Shown: positions 1 to 10,809 of the stretch, in pieces
Position numbering within the stretch: the first letter of the stretch is position 1
Layout: the number at the start of each line of letters is the position of its first letter
From: Glandiceps talaboti
Lineage: Eukaryota > Hemichordata > Enteropneusta > Spengelidae
Assembly: GCF_964340395.1 (NCBI RefSeq)
Contig: NC_135551.1
Span: 28,162,380 to 28,190,879 of the forward strand
Length of the DNA stretch: 28,500 nt
Direction of reading: 5' to 3'
Notes under the pieces: generated by a model
Told to the model about the DNA's origin: nothing
The model's input: only the letters and a program-made list of their open reading frames with translations
Database searches by the model: none
Translations under genes and position numbers: made by a program

Positions 1-363
1 TAAATATCTTCAGAATCATCGCGATTCGTAGGTTCATTTGCGATTTCCATATGTTGAAAAGATGAAAAAAATGGATGTGTATGAGAAGGTGAATACAATG
101 AGCCAACAGGAATAGGAAAATTACACAAATCAATAATGCATGATTTAGGAATGGTTAATGTATTCTCATGTGCAATTTGAATAAATCAGACGTGTAATTG
201 CTGCCCAAATTTGATTTAACACAAAACTTGATCTTTGTGATACAAAGTAAATAAATATAGTGTCAGTGGTTGATTAAATTTTGGAACCATAACATGTAAA
301 TAAGGATCAACTGACCATCTCTTTCGCAGCTTCCGAAATGCGAGAATGGCGTTTTTGGTTATT

Positions 364-954
364 TCATAGCCAAAATGTACGCAAAAGTGCAATACAGCAC
401 GCCGCTCCACTTCTTCTACAATACATGCGCACATTAACAGTATAAAATAAAATAGCAGCTTGGAGTAAATCATTATTAGCAGCCTGGAGTAAATCATCAT
501 TAGCAAGGTCGGAAAAACAAGAAAAATAATCATGCGATCGCCATTCATTAGAATAAAGGATGAGCAGCTGAAAGCATTGAGGGCTAGCAAACAATATAGA
601 ATGAAAGATGCAGTTATGGTCATCCTCATTCGTGAGATGATCAATGATAATAGCAAGAAAAGAATGATGGTCATGGTATACCGCATAAGGTGCGCGTGTG
701 ACCGCCCTATAGTCAAACTCACCCTCTACCAAATCATTCCAAGAACTCCTGTTATTTTTGTACATAGAGAGCAGGTTCCCTGCCGGGTTACCATCCTTTA
801 ACTTAACAGGTGTATCCCTACAATTTACTAGTCTAACTGGAACACGCCCATTCTGCACAGTACCTAAAACCCTCGCAGTTTCGATACCTTCGTATTTTTT
901 CCTGTTCTGCCTTGTATTTCTGCTTTTCCTTTTCCCGTTCTGTGAACGCCTCAT
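364..954 (-). pseudogene. Gypsy-like LTR retrotransposon pol fragment (protease-RT linker type)
   Basis: This is an open frame of 196 codons on the minus strand, but only part of it looks like inherited protein. Residues 21-63 (about 894-766) contain ETARVLGTV, GRVPVRLVN and TPVKLKDGNPAGNL. This arrangement resembles the segment between aspartic protease and reverse transcriptase in Ty3/Gypsy polyproteins, where a 'valuable, variable-loop, V-P-V-R-x-x-N, P-V-x-L-x-x-G' pattern recurs. No protease active site and no reverse-transcriptase motif follow, so the element is only a fragment. The residues before position 21 are a shifted reading of the neighbouring coiled-coil frame, which suggests a junction near 895-905. 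The rest of the frame (about 364-765) shows no recognisable domain and includes a short internal duplication near 470-510. The family assignment rests on motif memory only and is uncertain. Confidence 0.42.
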
Positions 955-1128
955 CTAGATTTTTTTGCACACTGACAAGTGTATCCATAATGCTTTTTAG
1001 TGCTTCACTTTTTTTACCACTTTTACCACTGGCTCTGACCCCAAACAGTTTGTAAGCCCCAGGTTTCTATCCTGTTGTCTCAGACTTCGAAGTACTAGCT
1101 TGAATAATCTCGTTTTCACTTACATTAC
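900..1128 (-). pseudogene. Exon-like segment with coiled coil and in-frame stop
   Basis: Reading right to left, a pyrimidine-rich tract and TAG acceptor precede base 1128. Its phase exactly completes the serine codon left open by the exon-like segment at 1450-1334. The frame reads about 20 residues (NVSENEIIQASTSKSETTG), meets a TAG at 1069-1067, and then stays open in the same frame for some 50 further codons. Those codons are lysine- and glutamate-rich (KKSEALKSIMDTLVSVQ, then EREKEKQKYKAEQEKIRR), typical of a coiled coil. The persistence of a protein-like frame after the stop suggests a nonsense-mutated gene, although a real stop cannot be excluded. Such coiled-coil tails are common in Myb/SANT-like proteins carried by Harbinger transposons, but no Myb domain is visible here, so that is only a suggestion. 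Confidence 0.4.
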
Positions 1129-1333
1129 CTATGGCATAACAAACAAATAAAATGTGACAACAAAGAAAGTATTAAAGCATATTGGAAAATGGTTCCATAT
1201 CTCTAATTTCAAACAATATACTTGCAACTGTAGATTTGGGATGTAGGGTAGATTACGTAGAAAGATCATATTATTTGGCGGTAAAGATTAACAAGAAAAC
1301 TAAGGTGAAAAAAGCCAAATATATGCTACTTAC
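1129..1333 (-). other. Putative 205-nt GT-AG intron
   Basis: The minus strand reads CTA then GTAAGTAGC at the upstream end, and a T-rich tract ending in GCCATAG at the downstream end. The flanking coding pieces are in matching phase (A plus GT gives serine). This is a better splice pair than expected by chance, but no transcript evidence is available. Confidence 0.42.
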
Positions 1334-1450
1334 TAGATGTGCTAGCCATTGGTGGTATATCAACCTCTGGTGGTGCTGTAACAGGTGGTGCCTGTTCTGG
1401 TAATGGTATTGAACTTGAACTATGTGCTTCTCTTTCATTACATTCAGATT
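1334..1450 (-). CDS. Proline-rich exon-like segment of an unrecognised protein
   Basis: This is a 117-nt minus-strand segment bounded by a CCCAACAG acceptor and a GTAAGT donor, entered and left in phase 1. It encodes about 38 residues: an acidic start (SECNEREAHSSSS), then a proline-rich run (IPLPEQAPPVTAPPEVD) and the end IPPMASTS. The composition is that of a flexible linker rather than a domain. It joins in frame to the coiled-coil segment at 1128-900. Together they look like the C-terminal part of a spliced gene, perhaps derived from a DNA transposon accessory protein. No upstream exon could be recognised between 1450 and 2500, so start and function are unknown. Confidence 0.38.
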
Positions 1451-2520
1451 CTGTTGGGAGAACTATTGAAAAGTATTACTGTATTGTATTTTTCGAACAG
1501 ATTTGCAATAAACCTATAAAGGTCTTAGATTGACTTTATTCAGATAAGTACAGAAAATTGAGAAGCACTAATACAAAAAATAACGAGCACAAATAGGTAT
1601 AGTTGAAAAGTTTAATTTTGGAAGAATCATTAGCTGAAATGTTGTCACAAAGCCAATCATAAATATAGGCAAAATGGGTGAACTGCTTTTGAGGGGTAAC
1701 AAATGTTAATTCAAAAAGCTGAACACAACTTGGAGAACTTGCATCTTATTTCCATCTGAGGATTATCACAGATAAAATGTGTTAAAATAAACTTTGTTGA
1801 TATTTACAGTGGCAGATGTTGGGCCCAATTCCCCCCAAAATTACACGTAATCACCCAGCAACTAAGAAATTGTGTATTACAACATTAAAATAGGCAACAA
1901 ATATGGGTTGGTTAGACATTTTTAGCCCTCAGAGGGAGTGCTATTACAATGCTCCTGCAATGGACTCTCTCCATGCATGTGTCCGTCCGTCCGTAATACA
2001 TCATATCTCAGATAGACAATATCCATTTTCTTTCAAACTTGTCTCAAAGTATTGAACAGGAGTGCATTAGAGATACAGAACAACTATTACAAAACACTCA
2101 GGTGATTTAATTGTCATGAATCATATACACTTGCATCATTTTGTGCAGGAAGGAAGTTCTCTGATTTCTTCTCGGCGTCAATCTTTGATAGAACAAAATG
2201 ATGTGAAAGTTAGATGTAGCTGAGAGCTAGAACAACTCTCAAAGTTTCAATGTTGAAAATTTATGTTTGACAGGATGGTGATATCTGCCATCACTGCTCA
2301 TTTCAAACCCAGGTAGCCATAGCTGTAACTATTCTCGTATAGTCTGTATGAAAGTCTGATTTGTGAGGTTCTTCCTGAAGTACTGATGATCACCTAGTTA
2401 TCGAACCCTATCAGCATCCCATACATTTGCAATTCATTGATGTAACCACATTTTATAACAGTAGGCACAGCCTTAGTTGTTTAAAAAACCCATAAAATAA
2501 GCAACAACAGCAATGTATAA
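1451..2520. other. Non-coding stretch with dispersed repeat sequence
   Basis: No gene is supported here. Bases 1811-1900 (AATCACCCAGCAACTAAGAAA and following) resemble 4955-5010 (AATCACCAGGAACTGAGAAA and following), so both belong to one dispersed repeat family. Bases 1940-2060 carry a GTCCGTCCGTCC run followed by AT-rich sequence of repeat character. Confidence 0.4.
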
Positions 2521-2528
2521 AGACACAA

Positions 2529-2657
2529 ACATGAATGACAGTAATTACATGCCACTATCAACAATATTTCTGTGACAATCTCACATATAGGAAAACATAC
2601 TGTAATGCTTGTTGCATAGAAATATTGTTGATATTGATTTTTAATTGTCATTCATGT
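2529..2657. repeat. Imperfect hairpin, possible MITE remnant
   Basis: ACATGAATGACA at 2529-2540 is the exact reverse complement of 2646-2657. TATCAACAATATTTCT at 2556-2571 is the exact reverse complement of 2618-2633. The two pairs are nested, giving a foldback of about 129 bp with a 46-bp central loop. It has no coding capacity, and size and form suit a miniature inverted-repeat element. A (GT)n tract and a T run follow at 2700-2757. Confidence 0.6.
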
Positions 2658-3089
2658 GTTTCATGTTTTATGTGTATTTATATGTTGTTGTTAGTATTGT
2701 TTGTTTGTGTGTGTGTGTGTGGTTTTTGATTGTTTGTTGGTGGTGGTGTTTTTTTTTGTAAACATAACAAACTATGCCTGAAGCCTTAGCCCCTTTTATT
2801 TTATTAGTATTGTTGATTCAGTTTATTAGAAGAATTAAATGTATTCCAGTAAAGATTTGGTGTATTTTTCAACAGGATAAAAGGGACATAATTGGAACAA
2901 GTCTTCCGAGAAGACAGGGTCAAATGTCTGTTGTATTATTTTTACTTTCCGGAAGTAAGGTTATAATAGGGATGAAAAGTCTGTCTGTCTTGTCATTTTC
3001 TTCTCAAAAATGGCCGGTTCAATTCAAGCGAAATTTGGTGCACATGTTCTTTAGCGTAATGGTTCGAACTGATTAGGTTTTTGTAAACA

Positions 3090-3410
3090 TACCATGAATA
3101 TTAATTGAGTCATTTGCATAATTAATGTGTTTTCAGTAATTAGGCTATATCTTAAGAATGTACACTTCAAATTCAATGTCATTTGGTGTATAAAGAGTGC
3201 ATGTGTCATATTAAGTTTGATAATATAGCTTGTAGTTTTAATGACTAATTTGCATAATTAATGATTTTCAGTAATTTGGCTATATCTTACGAATGCACAC
3301 TTCAAATTGAATAGAATTTGGTACATAATGCTTCAAACAAAGCGAAGGGCGCATGCATAATTAATGATTTTATTATAAGTAATTAGACTATATCCTAAAA
3401 AATGCAGTCT
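3090..3410. repeat. Three diverged direct copies of an AT-rich unit
   Basis: The block 'TTTGCATAATTAATG...TTTTCAGTAATTWGGCTATATCTTA...AATG...CACTTCAAATT' occurs at about 3112-3175, 3250-3310 and, more degraded, 3350-3415. The spacing between copies is roughly 100-140 bp. This is a diverged tandem or dispersed repeat, not a coding sequence. The preceding bases 3000-3050 (ATGGCCGGTTCAATTCAAGCGAAATTTGG) resemble 5560-5590 (ATGGCTGGTTTCAGGTGAAATTTG), which points to a common repeat family. Confidence 0.55.
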
Positions 3411-4726
3411 TTAAATTCAATTCAATTCAATTTTATACATACTTCAAATGTAACTTATCACATATCTTCTGTTGTATTCCAACAATTATTGTCTGTACAA
3501 ACGAAAAGACTTTACCCTTACAGAAGGCATTCAGTTCTACTTTGTAAGTTATTTCATGGAAGTCGTCAGTAGATGTCAATAAATCATAATGGCTTGTAAG
3601 GTTTGCATCTTACAGTGCATACCAACTAGATTTACTTTACATGACAGATTCTTTGCATTAGCAGTTCAAGTGCAACTTTCCCGAATTGGTGAGCCAGCAA
3701 GTTGGGTGTCATAAAAATTGTTTGCATCTCTAAAGGTATTTGCAATGTCACTGATAATGGGTCAGTAAAACTGATAACAACTTATATGACATTAGGGGCT
3801 TCACACTTAGATATTGAGCGTAGCTTTTCCTGATGTGTTATGTAATAGTGCTTTATTACATTTGTAAATATTGCCAACAGACATTATTCAGTGATAACAA
3901 AGATAAGAAACCCCACTTCCTAGCTAATGGCTTGATTCTGTAATGATAAGTTTATGTAATTCCTCAGATTTTGTTTTCAATATTTATTTTGTTATCAATA
4001 TTTCAATATTGTACAATATTTTTGAGGAAGGAGTCATAATAGTCTCATTGCAGCGGTGTTTAACTTCGATACAATCCTTTATTCAGGGATTTTTAAATTG
4101 TATAGAGATTTGTTGTATTTTTAAATGCTTGTATTTGTTCATGTGTGTATATGTCAGTTTGTCTTTTTATACAAACATGTAGTGCTATCTAGTTTATACG
4201 GTTTTTCTGTGTATTTTTATCCCTTTCTCATATCTCTGTTTTAGCTATTGGATGTTTTGAGTGTTGTTGTGTTCTTTCTTTTCACAGAAATAAAGTTTAA
4301 TAATAACAAACTATACTTACAATTGTAGTATTGTATTGTGTGCGCACACTACAGTCCAAGTAATAACCAGTCTTGCAGTAAAATTGGCTTCTGTCCATTC
4401 ATTGGTCTCCGTACAATTCAATTTGCAGTCCATTCAAGCAGTAGGTGAACTATTAGTAATCACAGTGTTAACTGTTTTTCAACGTTCATACATTTGACGT
4501 CATCAATTTGACAACATTTTGAAATTTGAAAGCATATAAGATTAGCAATTTCATAGAACCTGTAGAGTGGATTGTTAAAGAAATAAGTTGTTAATTCAGT
4601 ACATTCAGATGTCAAGAATGAAATGCACGACTGTTAACTCAGGTTAGCATGACTACCTACATGCATGTCAAATTTTGGATAGTGCCTCCACTGGTATATA
4701 CAAAAAATCTTCCTTTATAGCACAAC
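3411..4726. other. Non-coding stretch with a possible retroelement 3' end
   Basis: No gene is supported. AATATTGTACAATATT at about 4005-4020 is a perfect 16-bp palindrome. Bases 4200-4305 are T-rich and end in CACAGAAATAAAGTTTAATAATAAC. The AATAAA-containing end resembles the 3' end of a plus-strand retroelement or of an unrecognised transcript, but no protein upstream supports either reading. Confidence 0.3.
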
Positions 4727-4765
4727 TGAACCATTCTCGTAAGCCAGAGCACATATTTCTGCAGA
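4727..4765. repeat. Dispersed repeat copy related to 11541-11580
   Basis: CCATTCTCGTAAGCCAGAGC at 4732-4751 matches CCACTCTCGCAAACCAGAGC near 11547-11566, with similarity continuing for about 15 bp. They look like two copies of one short interspersed family. Confidence 0.4.
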
Positions 4766-5839
4766 AGCAACAAAATAATGAAACCACAGCGTCTTGGATG
4801 GTGCTGTTAAAAATCTATATATATATCCAAGACGGAGAGTACTTCTCTATCTAGCAACAAGACCACGCCCATAGCAACAACCAAATGATGGTCTATATGA
4901 CAAAGACAACGGTAGGGGCAGTAAGTTAGGCAGTAGTAGATAAATATTGTAAAATGACATAATCACCAGGAACTGAGAAACTGCACATAGCAACACTAAA
5001 ATGATGGTGCGTATTTCATGGATAACAACAAGGATAAGTTGCATGTGGATAAGCAGTTTTTTAATTATCAGAAGCTTCACAGTATTGTGCTGTAATGCCA
5101 TTAACACGGTTTCTTACCACATAAGCTTATGTTTGAATTGTAATATAACATTCAATAGTATTTCTGAAGATTAATTAGTTATCGCCATTCCGTTTTGCAC
5201 TTGTACTACAAATAGTCTCTATGTATATTTTGACTGCTAAAAATGTCCCTATACATTTCGATCAGTGTATGTTCTATCTTGCGTATCCATTCATATTTTG
5301 TTGGCGTTGAGAGGCAATATGTGAACAAACAAGATGTATTTGTTAACGTGTGTGTGTGACTCATGTAAACGTTTGTGGAGAAACTGCTCTGTGAAAAGTG
5401 GCCCCAAAGAGACGTATTTGAATTGTAAGACATTTACACTGTGTAATCAGTGAATGCAGGAAGGTCTCACCTTTTTCCATCAGACATACATTTTTAGTTA
5501 CCGAAGGGGGTGCTTAAGAGATATCCAGTGTCTGTCTGTCATCAATATTTCAGTAAACCATGGCTGGTTTCAGGTGAAATTTGATATGGAGATTGTGTTA
5601 GACTGTTAGACAATGCGGAGATCTGTTTAATGATAATGATAACAAAGCTCACATATCCTTATATAATTCTGTTAGGTCTCAAACCAACAACATTGAAAAA
5701 CTAACCCAAGGGATCACTTTAAGTTTACATCATTCTAGTGTCCAAAAGTTCTTCGCCTTACATACACCACGTAAACTAAAGGAGCCAGGCGATCCTCTTA
5801 TAGAAGCAGATGTACACCACAATATATATTAATACACTG
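4766..5839. other. Non-coding stretch
   Basis: Bases 4820-5020 carry repeat-like sequence related to 1811-1900. Bases 5520-5600 resemble 2975-3050. No splice-bounded coding segment, RNA gene or promoter was recognised. Confidence 0.4.
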
Positions 5840-6932
5840 GTTAGATGGGGATATCAGTATATTTTGAGCGATACATTCTTCTTTAGTGTAATAACAGATT
5901 TTGCTTGGCTGAAAAACAAATAGCGGATCAAGGTAGAAATTAAAGGCTTTGTTTGCTATGTATCGCAATACCAAATCACTGTACCTGAACCATGAGACTT
6001 TGATGTCATTATTTGACTGTTATGTCGGTGGTATTTTAAACTATGCGTCTGAGGTATGGGGCACACAGAAAGGACATTTCATTGAAAGGGTTCATTTAGA
6101 TTTTTGTAAACGAATACTAGGTGTGAAGAAGTCTACATGTAATGCTATGTTGTTCCAGGAGCTTGGTCGGTATCCAATGAAATATACTAGAATGTACCAT
6201 ATGATAAGCTACTGTTGTAAATTATTGGACACAGATATCTGTATTTTGAAAGGTTGTTATGAATATATGTATGATAGAGTAGAAAATAGTAACGAGGTGA
6301 ATTGGTTATTTCATATTAAGCAGGAGTTACTGTCTTTAGGTTTCGGCAGTATTTGGTCTAATAATCAGTGTCTGGATAAAAAATATCTTGTGGTTATTAA
6401 GCAAAGAATTTTTGAACAAGCGCAACAGAGCCTTGCGGCACAAATTGATGAATCGCCAAAATGTGTATTTTATAAATACTTCAATGATGCATTCCGTTTG
6501 CAATATTATTTGGGTGAGTCGATACCAAGTTTGTATAAGAAATTGATTTCCAAATATTGTCTCGTCCCACAATTTAACCATAGAAACTGGGCGTTATCAT
6601 AGTACGAGAAATTGTCCATATTGTAATAATGATGTCGAGGACGAATTTCATTTTATACTCAAATTATATAGAGAATTACGAGTTCGTTTTATTAAGCCAT
6701 ATTATTGGGGAAAAAAACATCCACTTTTAAACTTGTACAACTACTATCCATGGAAAATGTAAAGCAGCTTTGCAATTTTGGTAGATATTTAAAACAGGCA
6801 GGGATCCTACGTTCTGTTCATATATTAACGCATTTTGTCTCAGTACATTCTCCGCGTATCCTTTATGATTTTTTTTGTTTTTCTAGTTCTGTAACTGATG
6901 AACAGAAATTGCGCAAAGTAAATAAATAATTG
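5840..6932 (+). pseudogene. Decayed LINE (non-LTR) reverse transcriptase, C-terminal region
   Basis: The longest open stretch (5949-6602, 217 codons) has the layout typical of the region after the catalytic fingers and palm in LINE ORF2 proteins: LFDCYVGGILNYASEVWG, then RVHLDFCKRILGVKKST and LFQELGRYPM. Before 5935, in another frame, lies LAEKQIADQGR, the usual lead into that block. Near 6580 the homologous frame shifts by one base, giving ETGRY, NCPYCNNDVEDEFHFIL and FIKPYYWGKK, a cysteine-containing C-terminal motif of these proteins. A second shift falls at the A7 run (6711-6717), after which VQLLSMENVKQLCNFGRYLK continues in the first frame. With at least three frameshifts and an early TAG at 5934, it cannot encode an enzyme. 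The YxDD catalytic part is absent, so the copy is 5'-truncated, as usual for LINEs. Confidence 0.8.
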
Positions 6933-8029
6933 AATTCAGTTGAATATGATACATGCTGTTTCTGTTGATTATTAGCTCTGTAAGGTGTGAACACGCCAGG
7001 TTGAAACAAAAGACTTCGCACAGTCTCACAATCAAGCGGTTTTGTATACTGAAGCTGGGAGGCAATGCATCAAGTTGGACAGTGCCGTAAAAAGGCCTGT
7101 TGTTTTACAACGATGACATTGACATTGAAATATATTATGAAATGATTGAAGTTGAAGAAAATCCTTAATTGGTGTAATGATTAAAAGATTTCAAATATAT
7201 TGGCTCCTGATGAGATGTAAACACTGCAGTATCATCACTCACACAGCCCGTCCTTTACATGGAATCGCAGTATTTAATACCGTAGCACTGGACGCAATTG
7301 ACCAAAGGGTAGTAAACTATGGATATGTTACTAATACATCCATGAGTAAACATAGATGGTAGATGAATGTTACCTGAAGAGAAATTTAAATAATTTATAT
7401 GTTGTGAATGTTACTCTTGTATATATGATACTGAACTAAATGGGTCACAATATAGAATATTGTGAACATATATGATGCATTCCATTCGTGATAAGTGAAA
7501 CGCGGTGCAATTTTTAGAAAAAAAAGAAGAGAGATTGGCGTCTCAGACTTGCTGGATCGGATATTTAATTGCCTTCCTCTGTCTATCTAACCCACACACC
7601 TTATTAAAAATTGAAGTCTATTCATAAGATAGAACGTTTTGGAGTTACCGTAACTATAGTCTGCTAATTCCCAAGGCAAAGCTCATTAGATGAAAAATCA
7701 CGTACATCCGTCGTTTGCTGAGATTGGTAATTGTAGTCCCGCCAGTGTGATTAAACTGTTAGTCAACAGTTTGATGCTACTTTGGCATTTACTGTAAATG
7801 AGCTGTTTGTAGTCGATATATTTAGGACCATGCTTGGAGACAACTGATGGGTGAAGTGGAAAAGCTCGTAATCTGCTTATTACGTCTTTGGAGACGATTT
7901 AAACAGGAGTCTTGTCTCGATTTACTAAACCATGAAAATGGATATATGGTTGAACGTGATATGTTATCAAGCTAAGCTTTTACTTAGACGTAAAAAATGT
8001 GTGGTTCCGATTACATTCAATTTTAAAAT
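6933..8029. other. Non-coding stretch with one dispersed repeat copy
   Basis: Bases 7073-7111 (TTGGACAGTGCCGTAAAAAGG and following) resemble 11612-11655 (TTGGACGGTGCCGTAAAAGAAG and following), again two copies of a dispersed family. No gene was recognised. Short open frames lack splice sites and protein-like composition. Confidence 0.35.
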
Positions 8030-8275
8030 AGGTGGGGTAGGCAGATTTTTTATTTTATTTTATTATATATATATTTTTTTCATGTGTGAGTGTCTAGTTC
8101 AGGTTTTCCATTGTTTAGTTTTCCAAGTGGTCTCTGTTGTTTACATTTTGTATTTCTTCCTATCAGATGTACAGCCATTACAGATTGGTAAAAAAAAAGT
8201 TTAGGGTCGGCGTGAAAAACTAGGTTAGGTCGGGTAACCGGAACCAAACAACTTTTTTTATTTGGTCTTATCGTC
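8030..8275. repeat. Possible SINE-like dispersed repeat
   Basis: A T-rich low-complexity segment (8047-8080) is followed by AATTTGT-type spacer and then the A run and GGGTCGGCGTGAAAAAC...GGTCGGGTAACCGGAACC block at 8192-8250. The GC-rich block stands out against its surroundings and looks like a repeat consensus. The family is not identified. Confidence 0.3.
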
Positions 8276-8399
8276 GTTTCCTCTTAAATGTCAAGGTAAC
8301 AAATTATAATAGAAACACAGGAAAAACACATTTAGTGTGCATATGAATGTGATGTAATTATGTCAAAGATGTCATATAGGCGTGCAGTATGGTTTCTAG

Positions 8400-8480
8400 C
8401 CCAGAGACCTGTCTTGGTGTTACTATCTCATGTTCGTGTAGAGAGCGTCTGAAGAGGGAACTCCCAGACAAGTCTCTGGG
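8400..8480. repeat. Inverted repeat (hairpin)
   Basis: CCCAGAGACCTGTCTTGG at 8400-8417 pairs with CCAGACAAGTCTCTGGG at 8464-8480, allowing one unpaired base. The spacer is about 46 bp. It could be a small MITE remnant. Confidence 0.55.
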
Positions 8481-8951
8481 TAATAAATGATGAAAATACT
8501 ATGCAACAACTCTTGCCAATTTTCACAAAATATGGTCACAGTATAACATCACTCGCAAGAGTAATTTCCACACTCGTAAAACTCTACATATAGCTAGGTA
8601 CGTGTCTTTGTTGTAACTTCGATTCCGTGTCTGACTCAAATGTTATATAGTATTACATGCTAATGACAGTGACATGAAAAGAACTTAATGGTTTTCAAGA
8701 ACTAGCGACACCACATTGAAGATAAAGTAGATACACAAATATTATTATACCATGCACGACCCAGTTTCAACATAAAATATTTAATATATACTTTGGTCGT
8801 TTTACGTAACGACAACTTGCGTCTATGTCACGACAACGCGTGTCTACGTCATTGGTTCTGCTGTGTTCGAAGTATAAGTCAAAACTCTCAAAATTGCCAT
8901 TACTTTCCCCGATTTATTTTCATATTACTGGCGATGGTATAATCATATTAT

Positions 8952-9093
8952 TCCCCAATATTGTTCTTAATTCAGCCAGAATATACTCCTGATCTAAGGG
9001 TTGTCAGTACTCGTCTAGCGACTCGTAGTGACAAGGGCCCCTTAGGTCACTCGTAATTTCTTTGGCTGAACAAAGAAAAATATTGGGGAATGT
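8952..9093. repeat. MITE-like element with about 32-bp terminal inverted repeats
   Basis: TTCCCCAATATTGTTCTT...TTCAGCCA at 8952-8979 matches the reverse complement of TGGCTGAACAAAG...AATATTGGGGAA at 9062-9093 with few mismatches. The interior of about 80 bp is GC-richer (GGGCCCC near 9036) and has further partial self-complementarity (CTCGTAGTGAC against GTCACTCGTAA). It has no coding capacity. The structure fits a miniature inverted-repeat transposable element. Confidence 0.6.
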
Positions 9094-10181
9094 CAGTACT
9101 TGTCATTCCAAAACATGTATTATGGCGCAGCTTTTTCGCTCAGATCTATACTTTGAAAATAAAGATATTTGAGTGGGGAAAATGAATAAGGTTCATCAAT
9201 GTTACAGTATGTAGGACATGACATTGCACTCAAACCATGAGAGGCCTTGGGAGCATATAATAACATTAGGGTAAGTCAATTTGTTAACAGAGTTAATGTA
9301 AATATGAGGGAATTGAAGCAATCTTCTTGGCATGTCTCTCAAATCTTGTAGTTCATATACTCTGTCGGTGTAGGCTAATAGTCAAATATGGTGTACAGTT
9401 CGTGTAAAGTAATTATAATTAGACAATGCATATATAATAGACGAAAATGTGATCACTAGGGGGAATAAATTAAGTTTCGTGTATGGTTCAAGATATTTAT
9501 TATTAAAGGATTTTACTACAGAAAAAAACACATGTACACACTTATGCTACCTTGTTAGACTTCCGTTGCATCCAAATGAAAGGTTTTGTGTGCCGTCTGC
9601 TAATAAACGATGGCTGTGTAATAAAGCAAGGCACGTAATCAGAAACCGGTTCCCCTAGGCAGAGTATAATGACACGCTATCAGAAAGAAAGTGGTTCCCC
9701 TAGGCAAAGTATAATGACGTGTATAAATATTCGACGTTACAGTCCGATAGACACAGGCATGACTGAATTACAAATGTACGATTACTAGTTACAATACGAT
9801 AAAAAGGCAAGACATTTACACTTTGAAACAATATATATTATTATCTCACCATTACATCACATTACATACTTTATCTTCTGCAAAGGTTACTACAATTAGG
9901 GAAGCCGACAGGTAAAAAATATCGTTTAACTTATATCGTCTTCTTACATCGATGAACATGTCCTTTTTGTCTAACCATTTTCACAGATCTAAACAATATA
10001 ATCTATCTACTGGCTAAAACTCTGACTCTGTTATATTTACACTCGTCTTGTTCAAAATAAAATAAAGTAAATTAATTAAATATGCACCAGTAAATGAAAT
10101 ATTTTAAAACTCCTGGATGACCATCTATATACATGTATATTTTATATCTAGGCCTGTATACTATTGACTATATATTACTAT
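9094..10181. other. Non-coding stretch
   Basis: Bases 9637-9718 contain a direct duplication: ATCAGAAA...GGTTCCCCTAGGCA(G/A)AGTATAATGAC occurs twice with a 42-45 bp period. No gene or RNA was recognised elsewhere in the stretch. Confidence 0.4.
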
Positions 10182-10211
10182 CTATACAAACACCACGTGT
10201 TGTTTGTATAG
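10182..10211. repeat. Hairpin centred on CACGTG
   Basis: CTATACAAACA and TGTTTGTATAG are exact reverse complements flanking CCACGTGT. The centre is the E-box hexamer CACGTG. Any regulatory role is inference only. Confidence 0.5.
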
Positions 10212-10319
10212 GTGGAAACATAGTCTAATATCTTATATTTAATAGTATTATAAGTACATACATGTTTATAGATATTTATCCATAAGTTTAAAATGTTCAT
10301 TTACTCGTGCATATTTTAT

Positions 10320-10809
10320 GTAGTCATGTATTTATTTTATACCGTGTGTGTGTGTGTGCGTGCGTGTTTGTTTGTTTGTTTGTTTGTTTGTTTATTTGTA
10401 ACACGGTTCCTGGGCTAATCCACCTTCGTTCCTCAGAAGATAGGTGTTCATGAGGTAAGAATTGGCGTCAGAATGCATTTCAGATTCGTTCAGGCAAGTC
10501 AATGGTTAATTTAATACTGTGTAGGACAAGATAAACTAAAACTTTTCAAGATCAACACTGATAGAGGATCGCTAATCTCGTACATGTCAAATAAAAAAAA
10601 CACTAGCAACATATTGGCAGGTAAAAGATAGATAAGATATACTAGACTAACCAGTAGTTCGAGTCGTCAGTGTAACAGTAAAAAGTACAAAACAAGAAGT
10701 ACACAGAATTCTGTACATCGTTTACAAATTTCGTATCAGCTACATCACAAATGGTGTTCAGGGTCCGAAATAGATTCAGAATGCATTCATGAATCGTTTA
10801 GGTTTCTTT
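10320..10809 (-). other. Probable 3' untranslated region of the receptor gene
   Basis: This region follows the TGA of the terminal exon on the minus strand. AATAAA hexamers on that strand occur at 10396-10391 and 10336-10331, giving a 3' UTR of about 400-480 nt if either is used. It contains (GT)n at 10344-10366 and (GTTT)n at 10365-10393 as read on the plus strand. A 28-bp imperfect direct repeat also occurs, CAGAATGCATT...TTCGTT.AGG at 10469-10496 and 10776-10804. The polyadenylation site is not proven. Confidence 0.4.

Noticed and set aside
2774-3076. 100-codon plus-strand open frame
   Set aside because: It overlaps dispersed repeat sequence, has no splice sites or recognisable motif, and has AT-driven composition.
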